A stretch of DNA of 64,000 nt from assembly GCA_004335635.1 (NCBI GenBank), contig QAXH01005903.1:44212-108211 (forward strand), written 5' to 3'. The position numbers were made by a program, and so were the translations under genes. Positions 44,301-56,800 of this stretch are shown here, one piece after another. This DNA is from Chloromonas sp. AAM2. Taxonomy: Eukaryota; Chlorophyta; Chlorophyceae; Chlamydomonadales; Chlamydomonadaceae. The number at the start of each line of letters is the position of its first letter. Positions within the stretch are counted from its first letter, which is position 1. The notes under the pieces are model-generated. The model was not told the origin of the DNA. It ran no database searches and worked only from the letters and a program-made list of their open reading frames with translations.

Positions 44301-45965
44301 ATGTACCCTGGTGTGCCGTTGCCACTGGTGAAATCGCTCTGGTGCCCAGGCCCTCAAGCGGTGCGGCTGCACACACCTGCTTGATGGCAGAGGATGCAGC
44401 TGGCCAAGCCCGTACCGCTTTGAATGTTGTGCACATGATCTCATATCATCATGTACCGCTCTCCATGTTGTGCACGTACACACCTGCCGTGTCCAGGGGT
44501 CACAGTACAAGCCCAGCTGCCACCACCCCGCTGCACTCATGCATGGGCCCTGATGACGCCCAGTGAAACAAGTCCGACGTTTGTCTGCATGCTTGCATGA
44601 CCTGTATGCTTACCATCTGCATGTTTGCATGTCCTACAGGCCAACGAGTACCGCCTAGCCATTGAGCAGGTGGTGAAGGACGGCAAGGTCATGCTACGGG
44701 CCACTGGGGACAGCGGCACCATGCAGGCACGCATGAACTTCAAGGGGTTTGCGTGAGTGGAAGAGAGCACACCTCAACTGTCAGCTGTACACAGTGTACA
44801 GGCATCACTGGGTCGTTGGCCTCAGCATGATTTCGCATAGCCTGGCTTGAGGCGCTACCGTTGAGGCCTTTGGATACAACGCTGCCATGCTTTGTTAGCC
44901 ACGAGGCAGTCAAACCAACATGGCACCTTCTGTGTGTGTGCTAGCAGAGCGGCCGCAGCGGCGGGTGGTGCTCATTTCGTTCACACAGACTACCCGGCTG
45001 GTGCTGTCAGTCAATGTGGCTTCACTTCCAACTACACCAGTGAGTGCACGCGCTCTGTTTTCCTTGGGATTGTGAGTTGAGGCAGCCAGGCACGTAGCAT
45101 CACCACGCTGTGCGTCATTGCGACCTCGGTGTGTGGCATTTGCATTGGCTATTTGTGCGAGGTTATGCATCACATGCACAGCTCAGCATTTTTTAAAATT
45201 GGTACCTGCCCTGCGCTCTGCAGTATACAATCTGCAGATCATGCGCGGCACCTGGAACAGCACCACCCTTTCGGCCACCAACACCACAAGGTGGTACAAC
45301 AAGGACCAGCCGGTGCAGCTGGCAACAGTGTGCAATCCCGTGACCGCACAGCCCGCATGCACCACATGGATGGCAGGTGGGAAAGGGGAAGCCGCATGCA
45401 CGCTAACTATGAGCAGCTTGTTTTGTGCTGTTCTTTGCAACATGTGCATTTCGCTGGCTTAGCCGGACTGATTATCTGCAGCAGTGTGCATCTGGTCCAG
45501 TGCGTGCACCAGACAGCGCAGCATGCATGTCGTACCCAGGGCTTCTGTCCCCAGGCGTGGCTCTGCAGTGCACTTGACCGGTCCAGCTGGCAGAACATGT
45601 GTACCATGCACACTGCTACCACAATAGTGAGCTGGCGTACAGCTGTCGGTTGGGAGGTATGCGGTAGCTGGCAGTATCAGGACAAGTCCACCCACAGGAA
45701 AATGCACATGGGTCTCCGTCTTGGCTGCATCAAACTTGTGCGCAGCAATTGGCAAAGCAAGCGTTTGGGTGGCCGGCCCTGAGCCGCACTTGGCTGACCT
45801 TGCTGTTAACACTCTGACCCTGGGACGACCTTGCTGTAACACTCTGACCCTGGGGCTACCTTGCCGTCAACACTCTATCTAACACTTTGACAAGCGTGCT
45901 TTACCTTGATTGCACGTGCAGGTGGGCAGCCCGCCAGCAGCTGCACATGCTACAGCCTCTTCTGA
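38520..45965 (+). CDS. secreted phosphoinositide phospholipase C-like phosphodiesterase (PI-PLC-C1 type)
   Basis: Exons: 38520-38615, 39121-39185, 40091-40223, 41406-41502, 41781-41916, 42211-42371, 42739-42809, 43298-43425, 43916-44110, 44640-44752, 44948-45039, 45224-45376, 45922-45965 (about 495 residues). A signal peptide (MWAHGWPCWLALLF) opens the protein. Family marks: catalytic TLHAHNSYHR, metal-site GVRSLELDVVFD, then PGSKVLHIPDLDF, TWSAANPTHAPLFIAIEIK, FTPDEFRGNYSSLQE, GWPLLDDLRG and the late GAHFVHTDYPAG. These fit the calcium-dependent PLC-like family PF16670, common in bacteria and fungi, which would cleave phosphodiesters outside the cell or in the secretory path. Exons 2 and 3 do not share phase (2 versus 0), so a microexon of 3n+1 bases between 39186 and 40090 is missing from this model. 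Exon 8 is ended at TAC before GTGTGT to keep frame with exon 9. Introns hold a 170-bp repeat, element arms and a GT tract. Confidence 0.87.
39431..39600 (+). repeat. 170-bp interspersed repeat, copy 2
   Basis: Second copy of 36993-37162, inside the second intron of the PLC-like gene, same orientation. A weak third match to its last part lies at about 39655-39705. Confidence 0.92.
40518..40580 (+). repeat. left half of inverted-repeat element in PLC-like intron
   Basis: GTTTGCCAGTTCTGG plus the internal TGCACTGAAACCA shared with the intact element at 60604-60714. Confidence 0.7.
41222..41262 (+). repeat. right arm of inverted-repeat element in PLC-like intron
   Basis: AATTGTCCCAGAACTGGC followed by AAACTTCTTCTTTTTGC matches the right arm of the intact element almost exactly. 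Confidence 0.75.
41330..41361 (+). repeat. GT microsatellite near the end of a PLC-like intron
   Basis: About 16 GT units some 45 bp before the acceptor of the exon at 41406. Confidence 0.95.
45796..45886 (+). repeat. three tandem copies of a ~30-bp unit in last PLC-like intron
   Basis: The unit contains ACCTTGC(T/C)GT and AACACTCTGACCCTGGG; the third copy is diverged. Confidence 0.85.
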
Positions 45966-47640
45966 GATCGCCCTGAAGACCTGCTAAAGTATTTGACCGT
46001 GTGTTTCACGCATGGGCAAGCGTTCCAGTCTATCATAGCAGCTGACACGCAATGTACAACGGATGGTCAGCTGCCTCGAGATTAGCGGATATGCACGTTT
46101 AGGTGGTCAGCCTTGATCTCCTCAGGCATGCAATACGCCCTGTGGCCAGAGGTTCAGGGTCCTGAGCATTGGAGGAGCATCATCGCCTGCACAAACGCTA
46201 CACAACCATCAGTCGTGAATCTAGCCTGCCTGCGCACCTGAGCTCTGCACAGCACTTACTGTTAAGGGCTCATCGCCTGCACAATCGCTTGGCAATTATC
46301 AGTGGAACATAGCCTGCCTGTGTTGTGCCCAGTATGTGGTAACGAGCACATGTTGGCTAAATCATCATGCGAGCCAACACCGGATCCCACTGGGCCGTTT
46401 GAGCGCTGCCCATGCATTTGCCATGGCACCTCTAACGTTGCTTGTGCATTTGCCTGACCCAGCCAATAGCAACTCTGGACGACAGAATCCAATAGTGGGA
46501 TGGCCCACTGACACACAGCAGGATGCACCATTTTGTATTTTGTGTGACAATTCTCAATAATAACTTTGTACAGTTCACCCCTCAACGTCAGTTCCGCGAC
46601 TGCATCAGGCATTCATTTCTGATCTGTTTCCGCAATCTGTTTTCGCACGCTGTGTTGTGAGGATGTGCCTGACTAGCCACTGGCCAGTCACACACCTCTC
46701 ACCTTAGTTGTCTGTTTTGGCTCTTTGAAACCTGCTTTACGACGCCCTCTATGCTTCTAGTGTACGCCTGCCGCATTAGGATTTGCGAAGGCTCGTGAAC
46801 GATGTACACCCTTTATGGTATTCAATTCCTGTATTAACCAGTGTGGTATGCAATCCCTGGTATTCATCTCTCCAGAGAGGTGTATATAACCAGTTGAAGC
46901 TAGAAGGGTGAACCAACCAATCTGTGGCCCTTGCAACCTCACCCACCGCCCCTGTGGCCCCTGCAACCTCACCCGCCTAAAAAAAAAACTCAAAATGGTA
47001 TGTGGATGTCGGGTGCATCACGTCAGAGACTGGACTTGCGATTACAGCGGCACACGCACATGACTAGCACAAAGTATTGGTGGTAGAAACAGGTGAAAGT
47101 GAAGGTGTGAATGGTACACAGGGACAAAGGAAAATGCAGCAGAGCAAAACGTGCAACCCTGGTTTGTTGGCGTTGGGAGAGGAAGAAAAAAAGCAAAACC
47201 CCGGTTTGTGTCGGGTCGTCCACTATCGCACACGCAGCAAACAGAGCAAACAGAGACTCACAAGAGGAAAGGGTCTCCAGCCTGCAGAAGTCAGCAGCTA
47301 ATAACAAAAAGCAGCCGGGTACCCTGAATTACTAGCAGTGCACGAGTATCCTGGTTTGTACGAGTGCACCTTGGTACCTCGAGTTGCTGCTATCAGCAAT
47401 CAAAGGCTCAACAACTGCAAAGTTTATTCAGGTTGACAAAAAGGAGCCGGATAGTACCCTGGAATACCAATCAATGACTTGCATATACCCTCAAGTACAT
47501 GTCCGTTTTGCAATTTCGTGTACAATTGTACATCCTTTCCAGTCAACTCCAGATAGCAAGCATGTCGATGCTTGAGTTTGAAATTGAAAATCTGCTAGGC
47601 AGATTGTGGCGTCTCGTTCTGCGCGTAATGGGGTGATGCA
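45966..47640. other. intergenic between convergent PLC-like and DUF1517 genes
   Basis: Holds both 3' UTRs. A diverged direct duplication with shared CATCGCCTGCACAA and TAGCCTGCCTG lies at about 46187-46321, and a 29-bp duplication (TGTGGCCC...TGCAACCTCACCC) at 46922-46977. No exon recognised. Confidence 0.5.
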
Positions 47641-50600
47641 TTACTGCATCTTGAGTGGCTTGAGGTTGGCGTAGTCCTTGAGCAGCATGTCACGTGTCAC
47701 AAACGTTTCGTCCTGCGAGGGTGCCCACGTGATGTCAACTGCCATCAACCGCTCGCTGCTCAGCCCACACAGGCACTTCATGGTGCTGCACACGTCTGCC
47801 CAGCTGCCCACACTGCAGACAACCGAACACACGAGCCAAGTGGCATTTAGACCAGGCCACGTGCTGCGATCGGAGTGCCAATGTTATAATCAGCTATATG
47901 CAGTAGAGTTGCAGAGATGACAGACCGTCACATGGGTTTTAGGCCGTTCTACGGCTCAAACAAACCAAACTCCAATCTTAAGATGAGAAATAGAACACTA
48001 CTGTCAGTGCAGACACGCCCAGTTTTCAACTGCCCTGCACCCCTGTGGCCGCCGACTACCCCACTCCACCCTCACTCTGACCCACGTCCCTCACTCCAAC
48101 CCACTCCTTCAACTCCAACCCAACCCTGCGATTTCCCTACTGTTCCTCGTCCCATTTCCCTACAAACCTCCCTTTCAACCTACCTTGAAGGCACGTCCAG
48201 ATGTCCCCTTGCTGCCACCACCAAGGTCACCACCAGTGCGTCATCACAGCCGCTCTCCGTCATATTGGGCTGTGCCGCCAGCCAGTGCCACAGCTGTGTG
48301 CGCTGCGGCTCCGCGGGGCCGTCCCACTCCGTCACACACGAGCCCTGACCCGCGGGGTGGGCAAGCGCCTGAGGAAATGGAAGCGGACACATCTCACATT
48401 GATGTCAATTGTCAATTGTCTTGCATTTCAACGTTACTGAGTGGGTGCCATGTGCTCATGAACTGTCCGGTCCTGTATGGATGCACATCCATGCTGCGTA
48501 TTGTTGCGGAGCCTCCACTGCTGATGCCTCATGCTTCAGCAGGGCCCTGGGAGGCAAGTCCAGCACTTCCCCAGACACGAGCGAATCGCTTCTAATGCAT
48601 GTCACGGCACCTGTCCACGTCACACCCACCTCTTCATTCCTGGCCTTTGTGGCTTCACTCCTGACAACTTCACTGAACAAATCGTACGTTTCCAGCTTGC
48701 TCTCCAGGTGCACCACTGTCACATCTGCAAAACCACGTGTAACACAACGTACGTCGCTTGTGCCTCGTACACAGCTGTGCGTCATGCACCCCCCTATCGT
48801 CCAAACGAGCTCGAGTCAGCCGTGCACTCGTGTTGGCATGCTGTCGAGGCCATGAGAGAGGATGCGACAATGGCACGTGGAAACGCGTGAAGGTAAGCTG
48901 TTGGCACCTGCATTGCCTGGTCTGGCATGAAGAGGGCACAAGCAAGGCGCCAAGAGGAGGCAGCTGCTTACACACTGAGTCACATGTCCCATTGACGCTT
49001 TCAAAACTGGCACAGCGGTCTGATTTCGCCATCCTATAGCGACACACACAGGTGCCTTGGTCACCCTGCTCACCTGCCAGGGCTGCAGTCTGCTGGTGCT
49101 TGGACAGCTCGAGGAGCGCCTCCTCAACAATCAGCCACAGACCATGTTGCCCAACCTGTGGCATGGAACCAAAAGCAGACAGGCACATCATGGCACCCGC
49201 CTGACTTGCCACGTGCTAACCTCATGTCACTGTCATGTCACGCACAGACATCTCCACCTTCACGCCAGATCTTCAAACTCATAGCCCTGATTGGATCACA
49301 TAGTCACTGGACAATCAAATGATGCCTTATCACGGATAGACTTGCTCCAGATGTCACACACGTAACATTAGATAGATCTTAGTCACCTGTATCATTGAGT
49401 TGAGCTGTCCCAGGCGCGTGCGCAGCTGCTTGAGCTGACTGCCCCGCCTGGCGCCTGGCGGGTTGACCAGCCCCAGCTGCAGCCGCACCAGCGTCAGCGG
49501 CTCCGCGCGGTCGCCCAACCGCCGCAGCACCGCGCGCAACGCCTGCGAGCAACGGCATTCAGCACAAGCCTTGCACATCGCTGTACGTACACGCTGATGA
49601 GGGCAGACGATACATGCACAGTGGCAGCCCACCAGCCGAATGGAGACATCAAACTTGCTTTGCCTGCCCTGATGCTGTGGCCTGCCAGCCCTTGTCACTG
49701 GCCGCACCTGCACGCCTATCACATTGGCCGCTATCAGTGCTGCCAGCTGCGCCCACCAGGGAAAGGCCCTCGCTGCCAGTGTCATCACCGGGAGCCTCAC
49801 AGCCGCCCCTCCGGCCACGGGCAATGGCAGCGCCAGGCCTGACAGGTCTCCACTGCTGAATGCAGCCGCTGGCTGGTGTGCGGAGTCAGGTGCTACACCC
49901 TGAGGAGCGCTGTGAGATATGTATGCAAGGAAGGGCAAGGGGGCAGGGCTGGGAATGTTGGCGGCTGTGTCTGGTAGGCCGGCCACAGCAGGGGCTGCGC
50001 TGCCTGCGTGTGCTGTTCCAGTGCTTGCTGTTGATTCAGAAACGTCTGGCGAAAGGGATGCGACAGCTGCCACAGCTGCTGCATTCATGTTTCGTGTGGG
50101 CTGCATGCCTGGCAACTGGGCAACCTGCCTGACTGCCCCTCGTTTTGCTGCCTGCGCTGCCTCGATTAGTTCAGTCAGGGTTCTGCTAGACCCTTGAGCG
50201 TCTGGTGCGGCTGGGGGAGGTGCAGGGGGAGGTGCGGGTGCGGGCGTTGCTCCACTGTTGATGGGATAATCGTCGTACCAATCTGGTAGTTCGGGAGCCG
50301 GTACGGGGGGAGCGGGACGGGGTGGGCTGGGTGCAGCAGGTGCTGGCGCTGCTGCGGCAGCCGGAGGTGCTGGTGCTGTTTCAGCAGCAGTTGGTGCTGC
50401 CGCTGCTTCGACCGCAGCCGGTGCTGGTGCTGTTTCAGCAACAGCCGGTGCTGGCGCTGATTCAGCAACAGCTGGTGCTGGCGCTGGTTCGACAGCAGCT
50501 GGTGCTGGTGCTGGTTCGACTGCTGCTGGTGCTGGCGCTGGTTCAGCTGCAGCTGGTGCTGGTGCTGCTTCAACAGCAGCCGGTGCTGGCGCTGATGTGA

Positions 50601-51447
50601 TAGCAGCAGGTGCTGGGGCATTGATGACAACTTCAGTGGGTGGTGGTACCACAGGGGCTTGCGCTATGGTGGATGGGGTGGTTACTGTGGCTGCGAGTGG
50701 AGGTGCAGGGACAAGGTCCTGCCCACAGATGAGTTCCATGATTGATCCTGTTGAGCTTGGTGGGGCGATCACAGCTGACTTGGCAATCTTTTCTTCTGGA
50801 TGGTTTGTGTAGTACAGCTTGCAGATGAGGTCTGCCACTGATACGTATGGTTTGGAGTCAACGGCAGCGGCTGAAATTTCCGCGTGTGCGGGTTGTGGAG
50901 CTGACACCTGTGAACAGTGTGCACGACAATGTGGCCTGGAATTGATCCTGGTGAGCCTGTGACAGTGCTCAGACACGCTGGGTGGGAAGTAGAGCAAGCA
51001 CAGCCTCCCACGTCCATTCCAGGGGGACAAGTGCACCAGGTTACGCTTTCACACCATGACATTGCCTCAGCTGTGCCCTTGGTACACTACCAGCAGCAGA
51101 CTCCGACCATCCGCAAGCCAAGAGGCAAGTTGGCGGGTCCAAGGCGGGCCAAATCAAGCTTTTGGACAAGAAGTGGGCTGCACTCTTACCAGCAAAGCAG
51201 CTGTGGCAACCATGCCTGCAGCACCCAGGAAAATGGTAGACAACGTGCTGGCTGCCGGCGCCACGTCGTCATGAGTTGAATTGCCTTGTGCATTGGATGC
51301 GGGTGTCATAGCAGCAGACCTCCGCGACGCTTCGCAACTGCAACGATGAGTGTCCACAGCCGCTCCCGGTCCCAAGGCGATAACATGCTGCCTAATCCGT
51401 GTCGCCGCTGTGCCATGCCTGCCTTGAGTCATCATCCGTTGTCTCAT
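47641..51447 (-). CDS. DUF1517 membrane protein, FLAP1-like, probably chloroplast
   Basis: Seven exons in transcription order: 51447-51190, 50907-49708, 49542-49387, 49155-49074, 48724-48630, 48344-48184, 47812-47641; phases agree, 707 residues. The C-terminal half matches DUF1517: LTLVRLQLGLV, GLWLIVEEALLEL, HLESKLETYDLFSEV, VTEWDGPAEPQ, DDALVVTLVVAARG, LSSERLMAVDITWAP and the terminal DMLLKDYANLKPL. Arabidopsis FLAP1, of this family, sits in chloroplast membranes and acts in acclimation to fluctuating light. The Arg/Thr-rich first exon could be a transit peptide; STIFLGAAGMVATAALL (end of exon 1) and WWAQLAALIAANVIGV (end of exon 2) are candidate membrane segments. Between them is a long linker of imperfect PAPAAVE-type heptads and Pro/Ala runs, unusual for the family. 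The start Met is uncertain. Divergent from centrin. Confidence 0.85.
50330..50640 (-). repeat. coding minisatellite: PAPAAVE-type repeats
   Basis: A roughly 30-bp GCTGGTGC-rich unit (plus strand) repeats about ten times inside exon 2 of the DUF1517 gene, encoding a decapeptide-like APAPAAVE(P/A) pattern. Length variation would stay in frame. Confidence 0.85.
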
Positions 51448-51823
51448 GGTTGCAACAAAGCCTTGAGATTGGCGATACGGGCGCCGGCACGCTCTGATGG
51501 TTTTACGACAATGATGACTTGAATCACGAGACTGCACTGGTCTCCTGGATGCCCCAGCAAGAATCTCGTGCTTACGGGAACGTACCCAACACGGGTGTAG
51601 TAGTGCATTTGGCCCCTTTCTGCCCCTTTTACAAATGCACACGTGGCACTGCTAAAACGGCTTTCTCTTGGCCGCTCAGGTTCGCTTCTTATGGCAAGGC
51701 AAGCCCCTCGAACACACACAGTTGTACTCTCTTGCACGCTCAGTAGTTAATTGTTGGTGCGTACACGCGCTGTCACAGCCAGCTCATTTGAAGCAGCTGT
51801 CGTGTTGACGAGGGAGAGCAAGG
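51448..51823. promoter_or_regulatory. divergent intergenic region between DUF1517 and centrin genes
   Basis: 376 bp lie between the two start codons, enough for closely spaced or shared promoters. No specific motif identified. Confidence 0.5.
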
Positions 51824-53055
<1,232 letters not shown>

Positions 53056-53872
53056 GCTCACCTCACCGGACCGTTGCAGCTATGGCCACCTGTGCAGCAG
53101 CAGTTTGCTGCAGGGAGCTTGCAGTGGCTTGCATTTGTGACGCAAAGCCTGCAGGCTGTCCACTGACACGCCATGCAGCAAGGAGCCTCTTGAGCTGATC
53201 ATCTTGATTCTTCCTATTTGTTCGTCTGTTTGGGCTGTCTGACACTGGCAGTGGTTTGTACCACACAGCTTCCTTGCCTGTTTGGGCTGTCTGACACGTG
53301 CATATTTGCACCAATGGTGTGTACAGTCGTCCACACAGGCAAAGCTGTGAACCCTTGTGTTACCTTTCGATGTGTGCTGTGTGTAGACACCACTTGTACT
53401 GATATGCCACCTTGAGGCTTGTGTAACCAGACTACAGTGCGCTGTTTACTGGCTAGCCTGCTGTAATCATGGCTTGCATGCACTTGGCGCCCGGTTGGAG
53501 AGAGAGATGCTTACAACCATTCTTGGCTGCGTGTGAAGTGCTGACGCGGACAGCGGCTCTCAACATGAGGCCACACTAGTGAGGCAGTCATGCAGCAGCT
53601 GAATGCCAGTTGGCCATGGTGTTTATGGCCTCCATATCACTTGCACAGGACTGAAGCAATTTGAATGGGGACATCTACATCTTAAGAATTTACCCGGCCT
53701 GAAGTACACATCCGAATCGGTGGTTGGATACCTGAACTGTCACACTTGAGTTCAAACAGGACAGAAATCTAAGTGCCACTTGTACATGAACCTGTACTGT
53801 GCCAACTGCATGGACGATACGGAGAAGGCGCGTAAGCGCTTGTCTACCTTGCCGCACATGTGATGAGGCAGG
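53056..53872. other. intergenic, centrin 3' UTR and OPR gene 5' side
   Basis: Contains a repeated CTGTTTGGGCTGTCTGACAC(T/G) (about 53220-53300) and the candidate poly(A) signal of centrin. No exon recognised. Confidence 0.5.
53422..53426 (+). terminator. candidate TGTAA polyadenylation signal of centrin
   Basis: TGTAA 367 bp downstream of the centrin stop; the only such site before the next gene that I noticed. Confidence 0.4.
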
Positions 53873-56800
53873 ATGCACACGATCCTGTGCGGTTCGTCAA
53901 GCTTGCATGCCGTCGCGCGCCCACCCGGCAATAGCGAAGCGCGTTACCGCTGTGCGACCGCCACGCATGACTGCAGCAGCAGGCAGACAGCGCATGCCCG
54001 CAGCGAGAGCCCAGCTTTTCGTCGGCTGGCTGACGGGTGGCACAGTCATCGGAACGCCGCCATGCATGCAGCTGGTGGTTGGCACAGCGACACCGACAAT
54101 CCCACCACCCAGCACAGCAGACGCAGCATCACCACCATCAACCAGTTGGTGCAAGTAGTGCACCAACGAATCTCGACACAGCCAAGCTTGGAACATGGGT
54201 TTGTGGGCTGGGTGTGCATCCAGCTGCTACGCTTCATGGCCAAGCATGAGCGTACCTTGGTGATAGCGCGCAGGGACGACAGGCGTGCCCTCTGGACCAT
54301 CCCCTCTTCAAGCGATCCAACCTTGCCAGCAAGGCCATCACAAGCTGCAGCCAGACCCGTCATTTATCAACAGCCGGAAGACCCCTATCCACAGGCCAGA
54401 ACAATATTGCAGCTACTTCTGCAGCACAGCGAGCCACTGTCAGAGTGTACTGATGTGGTGGCAGCTGCCCACTTGGTGCAGGCGTTAGGCGCAGCCAGGT
54501 ACCAGCCCGTGCCCAGCTCACATCTGAACGATGTGCTGACTGCCATGCAGCCGCTGCTGGCCAACATGCAGCAGGGCTGTCTGACTAAGCTGTTGTGGGG
54601 GCTAGGCAAGATGCGACATCCACCGCCTCACGAATGGATGCAGGCAAGTGCATGGCGGGATGAGGGTGGAATGCTGAAGGCACACACGCGCATGCATTTG
54701 ACAATCTGGTCCTTCATCACCCCTGACCTACCTGCCATGTGTGATGATCATTGTAAGTCTTTCCAGTACAGATTTGTCCAGGCTTGTAGCAGCGGCGTGT
54801 GCAGTGCAGCACATCACCAACCAGAGAACAGACTTGTGCAGTAAACACCAGTCTTGCTGCACAGGCCCTACGACTGCAGCTCCTGTGATGTACCACACAA
54901 CGCCATCCCTGCCTTGCTCAGCCCTGCAGACCGCGCTTGACGTCTGCACAAGCCGCAGTCTCTTGTTCGGGACGTTCAGCAGCGTGCGTCTGCTTGAGGG
55001 CCTGGCAGGGTTGCCGGGGCGCTGCCCGCGTGACCTGCTCATTGACCTCTGCACCCGACTGCAGCCGCACCTGGCGTGGCTGACACCAGGTCAAATGATA
55101 GCGGTGCTGGTCAGCCTGGTGCAGCTCAACTACAGCCCCACAGCGGAGTGGCTGGCTGACTGGTGCCAGCGCAGCAGCAGCAAGCTACCCGGACTGACGG
55201 TGCCACTGGCGGCACAGCTGGCACGTGCGCTGCTCCGGTGAGCTGGCTGTGGGCCGCCGACCATACAATCATGTTAGTCCAGTTCACTCGGGTGGAAGAG
55301 CCCACATGCGCGCAGGTGCACTCCCTGTCGCATTTCAGCAGCACGGCAGTTGTGCTGATTCACGAGATTCACGAGCAACAAGCACGTCATCTGTTGGCAT
55401 CACATGCCATATCGCTACCACAGTGTCCCCTGAACCGCCATATCCACAAGCTGGCTGTGCACCTTGCATTGCACAGGTTGCGGTACGTGCCGCCCCAGTG
55501 GTGGGTGCAGAAATACCTGAAGTACAGCGAAGAGGCCATGGTGGGAGGGGCAGACGGGGCACTCGTGCTTGAGATGGCCGCAGCCCTCGTGCGGCTGAAC
55601 TTGGACCTGCCCCGCTCATGGCTCAAGCGCGGTTTTGCCTGCGTCCGAGGATTGCCGCCGCCAGCCGGCAGGACACGGCCACGGGTGCCGTACGTAAAGG
55701 GGATGGCTTGGCCACGACGAGATGACATGGCAGACATTGTGGCAGCACGGGTGGCAGCGGATGTGGCCAATGCACGAGAAGGTCGGCGGAGTGGGCAGGG
55801 AGAGGCAGACAGAGGGCAGGTGGATGCGGAAGGTAGAGGTGCGAGCTTGATTCGGCCAACCTTGCGAGGGCAAAAACCGTCATCACAAGGAATTGGCTTG
55901 CAGGTGGCCGGTGACTCTTCCGCACAGCAAGCGGCACTATCCGGTGGACAGGTGGCACCTCAAGGCACACAACCAAAGGATGCAGGGACGCCAGCTGCTC
56001 AGAGCGGCACAATGTTACTCGGGCAAACGGTGCCGGAGGGAGTTGGCCAGGATGCAATGCGCACACTTGACGCCCGGCAGGGTGCAGCCTCTGCTGTACA
56101 GATGAAGGTGCCGGGGGCTGACAAGCAGGCAGCAAGCGGATTGACCGTCACACAAGGCACAACTGCAGCTGGGCAGGCGATGCCGCAGGACGTCAGCGAA
56201 CAGACAACAGGCACGCCACGTGAAAACCGGGTCATGGATCATCTGCAGGCAGGTTCACTCACGACTGCGGCTGACATGCGCCCGCCCGCACCCGACCTGA
56301 GCCCGTCTCAGTGTGTCCTGGCTATCTACGTGGTAGCCAAGCTGCGTGACAATCCCACTGCTGCCCTCAACGTATCCTGGGCAAAGCGCTTGTTGGCGCG
56401 CCTCCTGGCGGACATCCCCGCCATCACGTCAGGCGCCTGGTCCCCTCCGCCCGCCACACCACTCATCTCAAAGCGTGCAGCAGCTCGGTTACGCAGAAGT
56501 GCGGCCATGGCGGCAGCTCAATCTACACTGCCACAGGCTCAGAGTACACCAAGCGTGGTGCGGCACAAACTCGACAATGACAGTATCACTCACGGCGCAA
56601 AGCCCCGGGCAACTGGCGCTTCCCAGGAGCAGAGTTTGCCCTCCACGTCGTCGTTGCAGCCCCACGCACACCCTGCCCTGCCCAGCCCACCTCAGGGCCT
56701 CCTCACTCCACCACCACCACCAGCGCCCCTCAATAGACAGTCAGAGCCCAGTCTACCCCAGCAGCAGCAGGGCGTGATTTCCACCCAACCAGTGCCACCA

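Noticed and set aside
49354..51036. 560-residue minus-strand frame taken as one exon
   Set aside because: It runs through the intron 49543-49707 and past both splice sites; the spliced DUF1517 model explains the conserved parts better.
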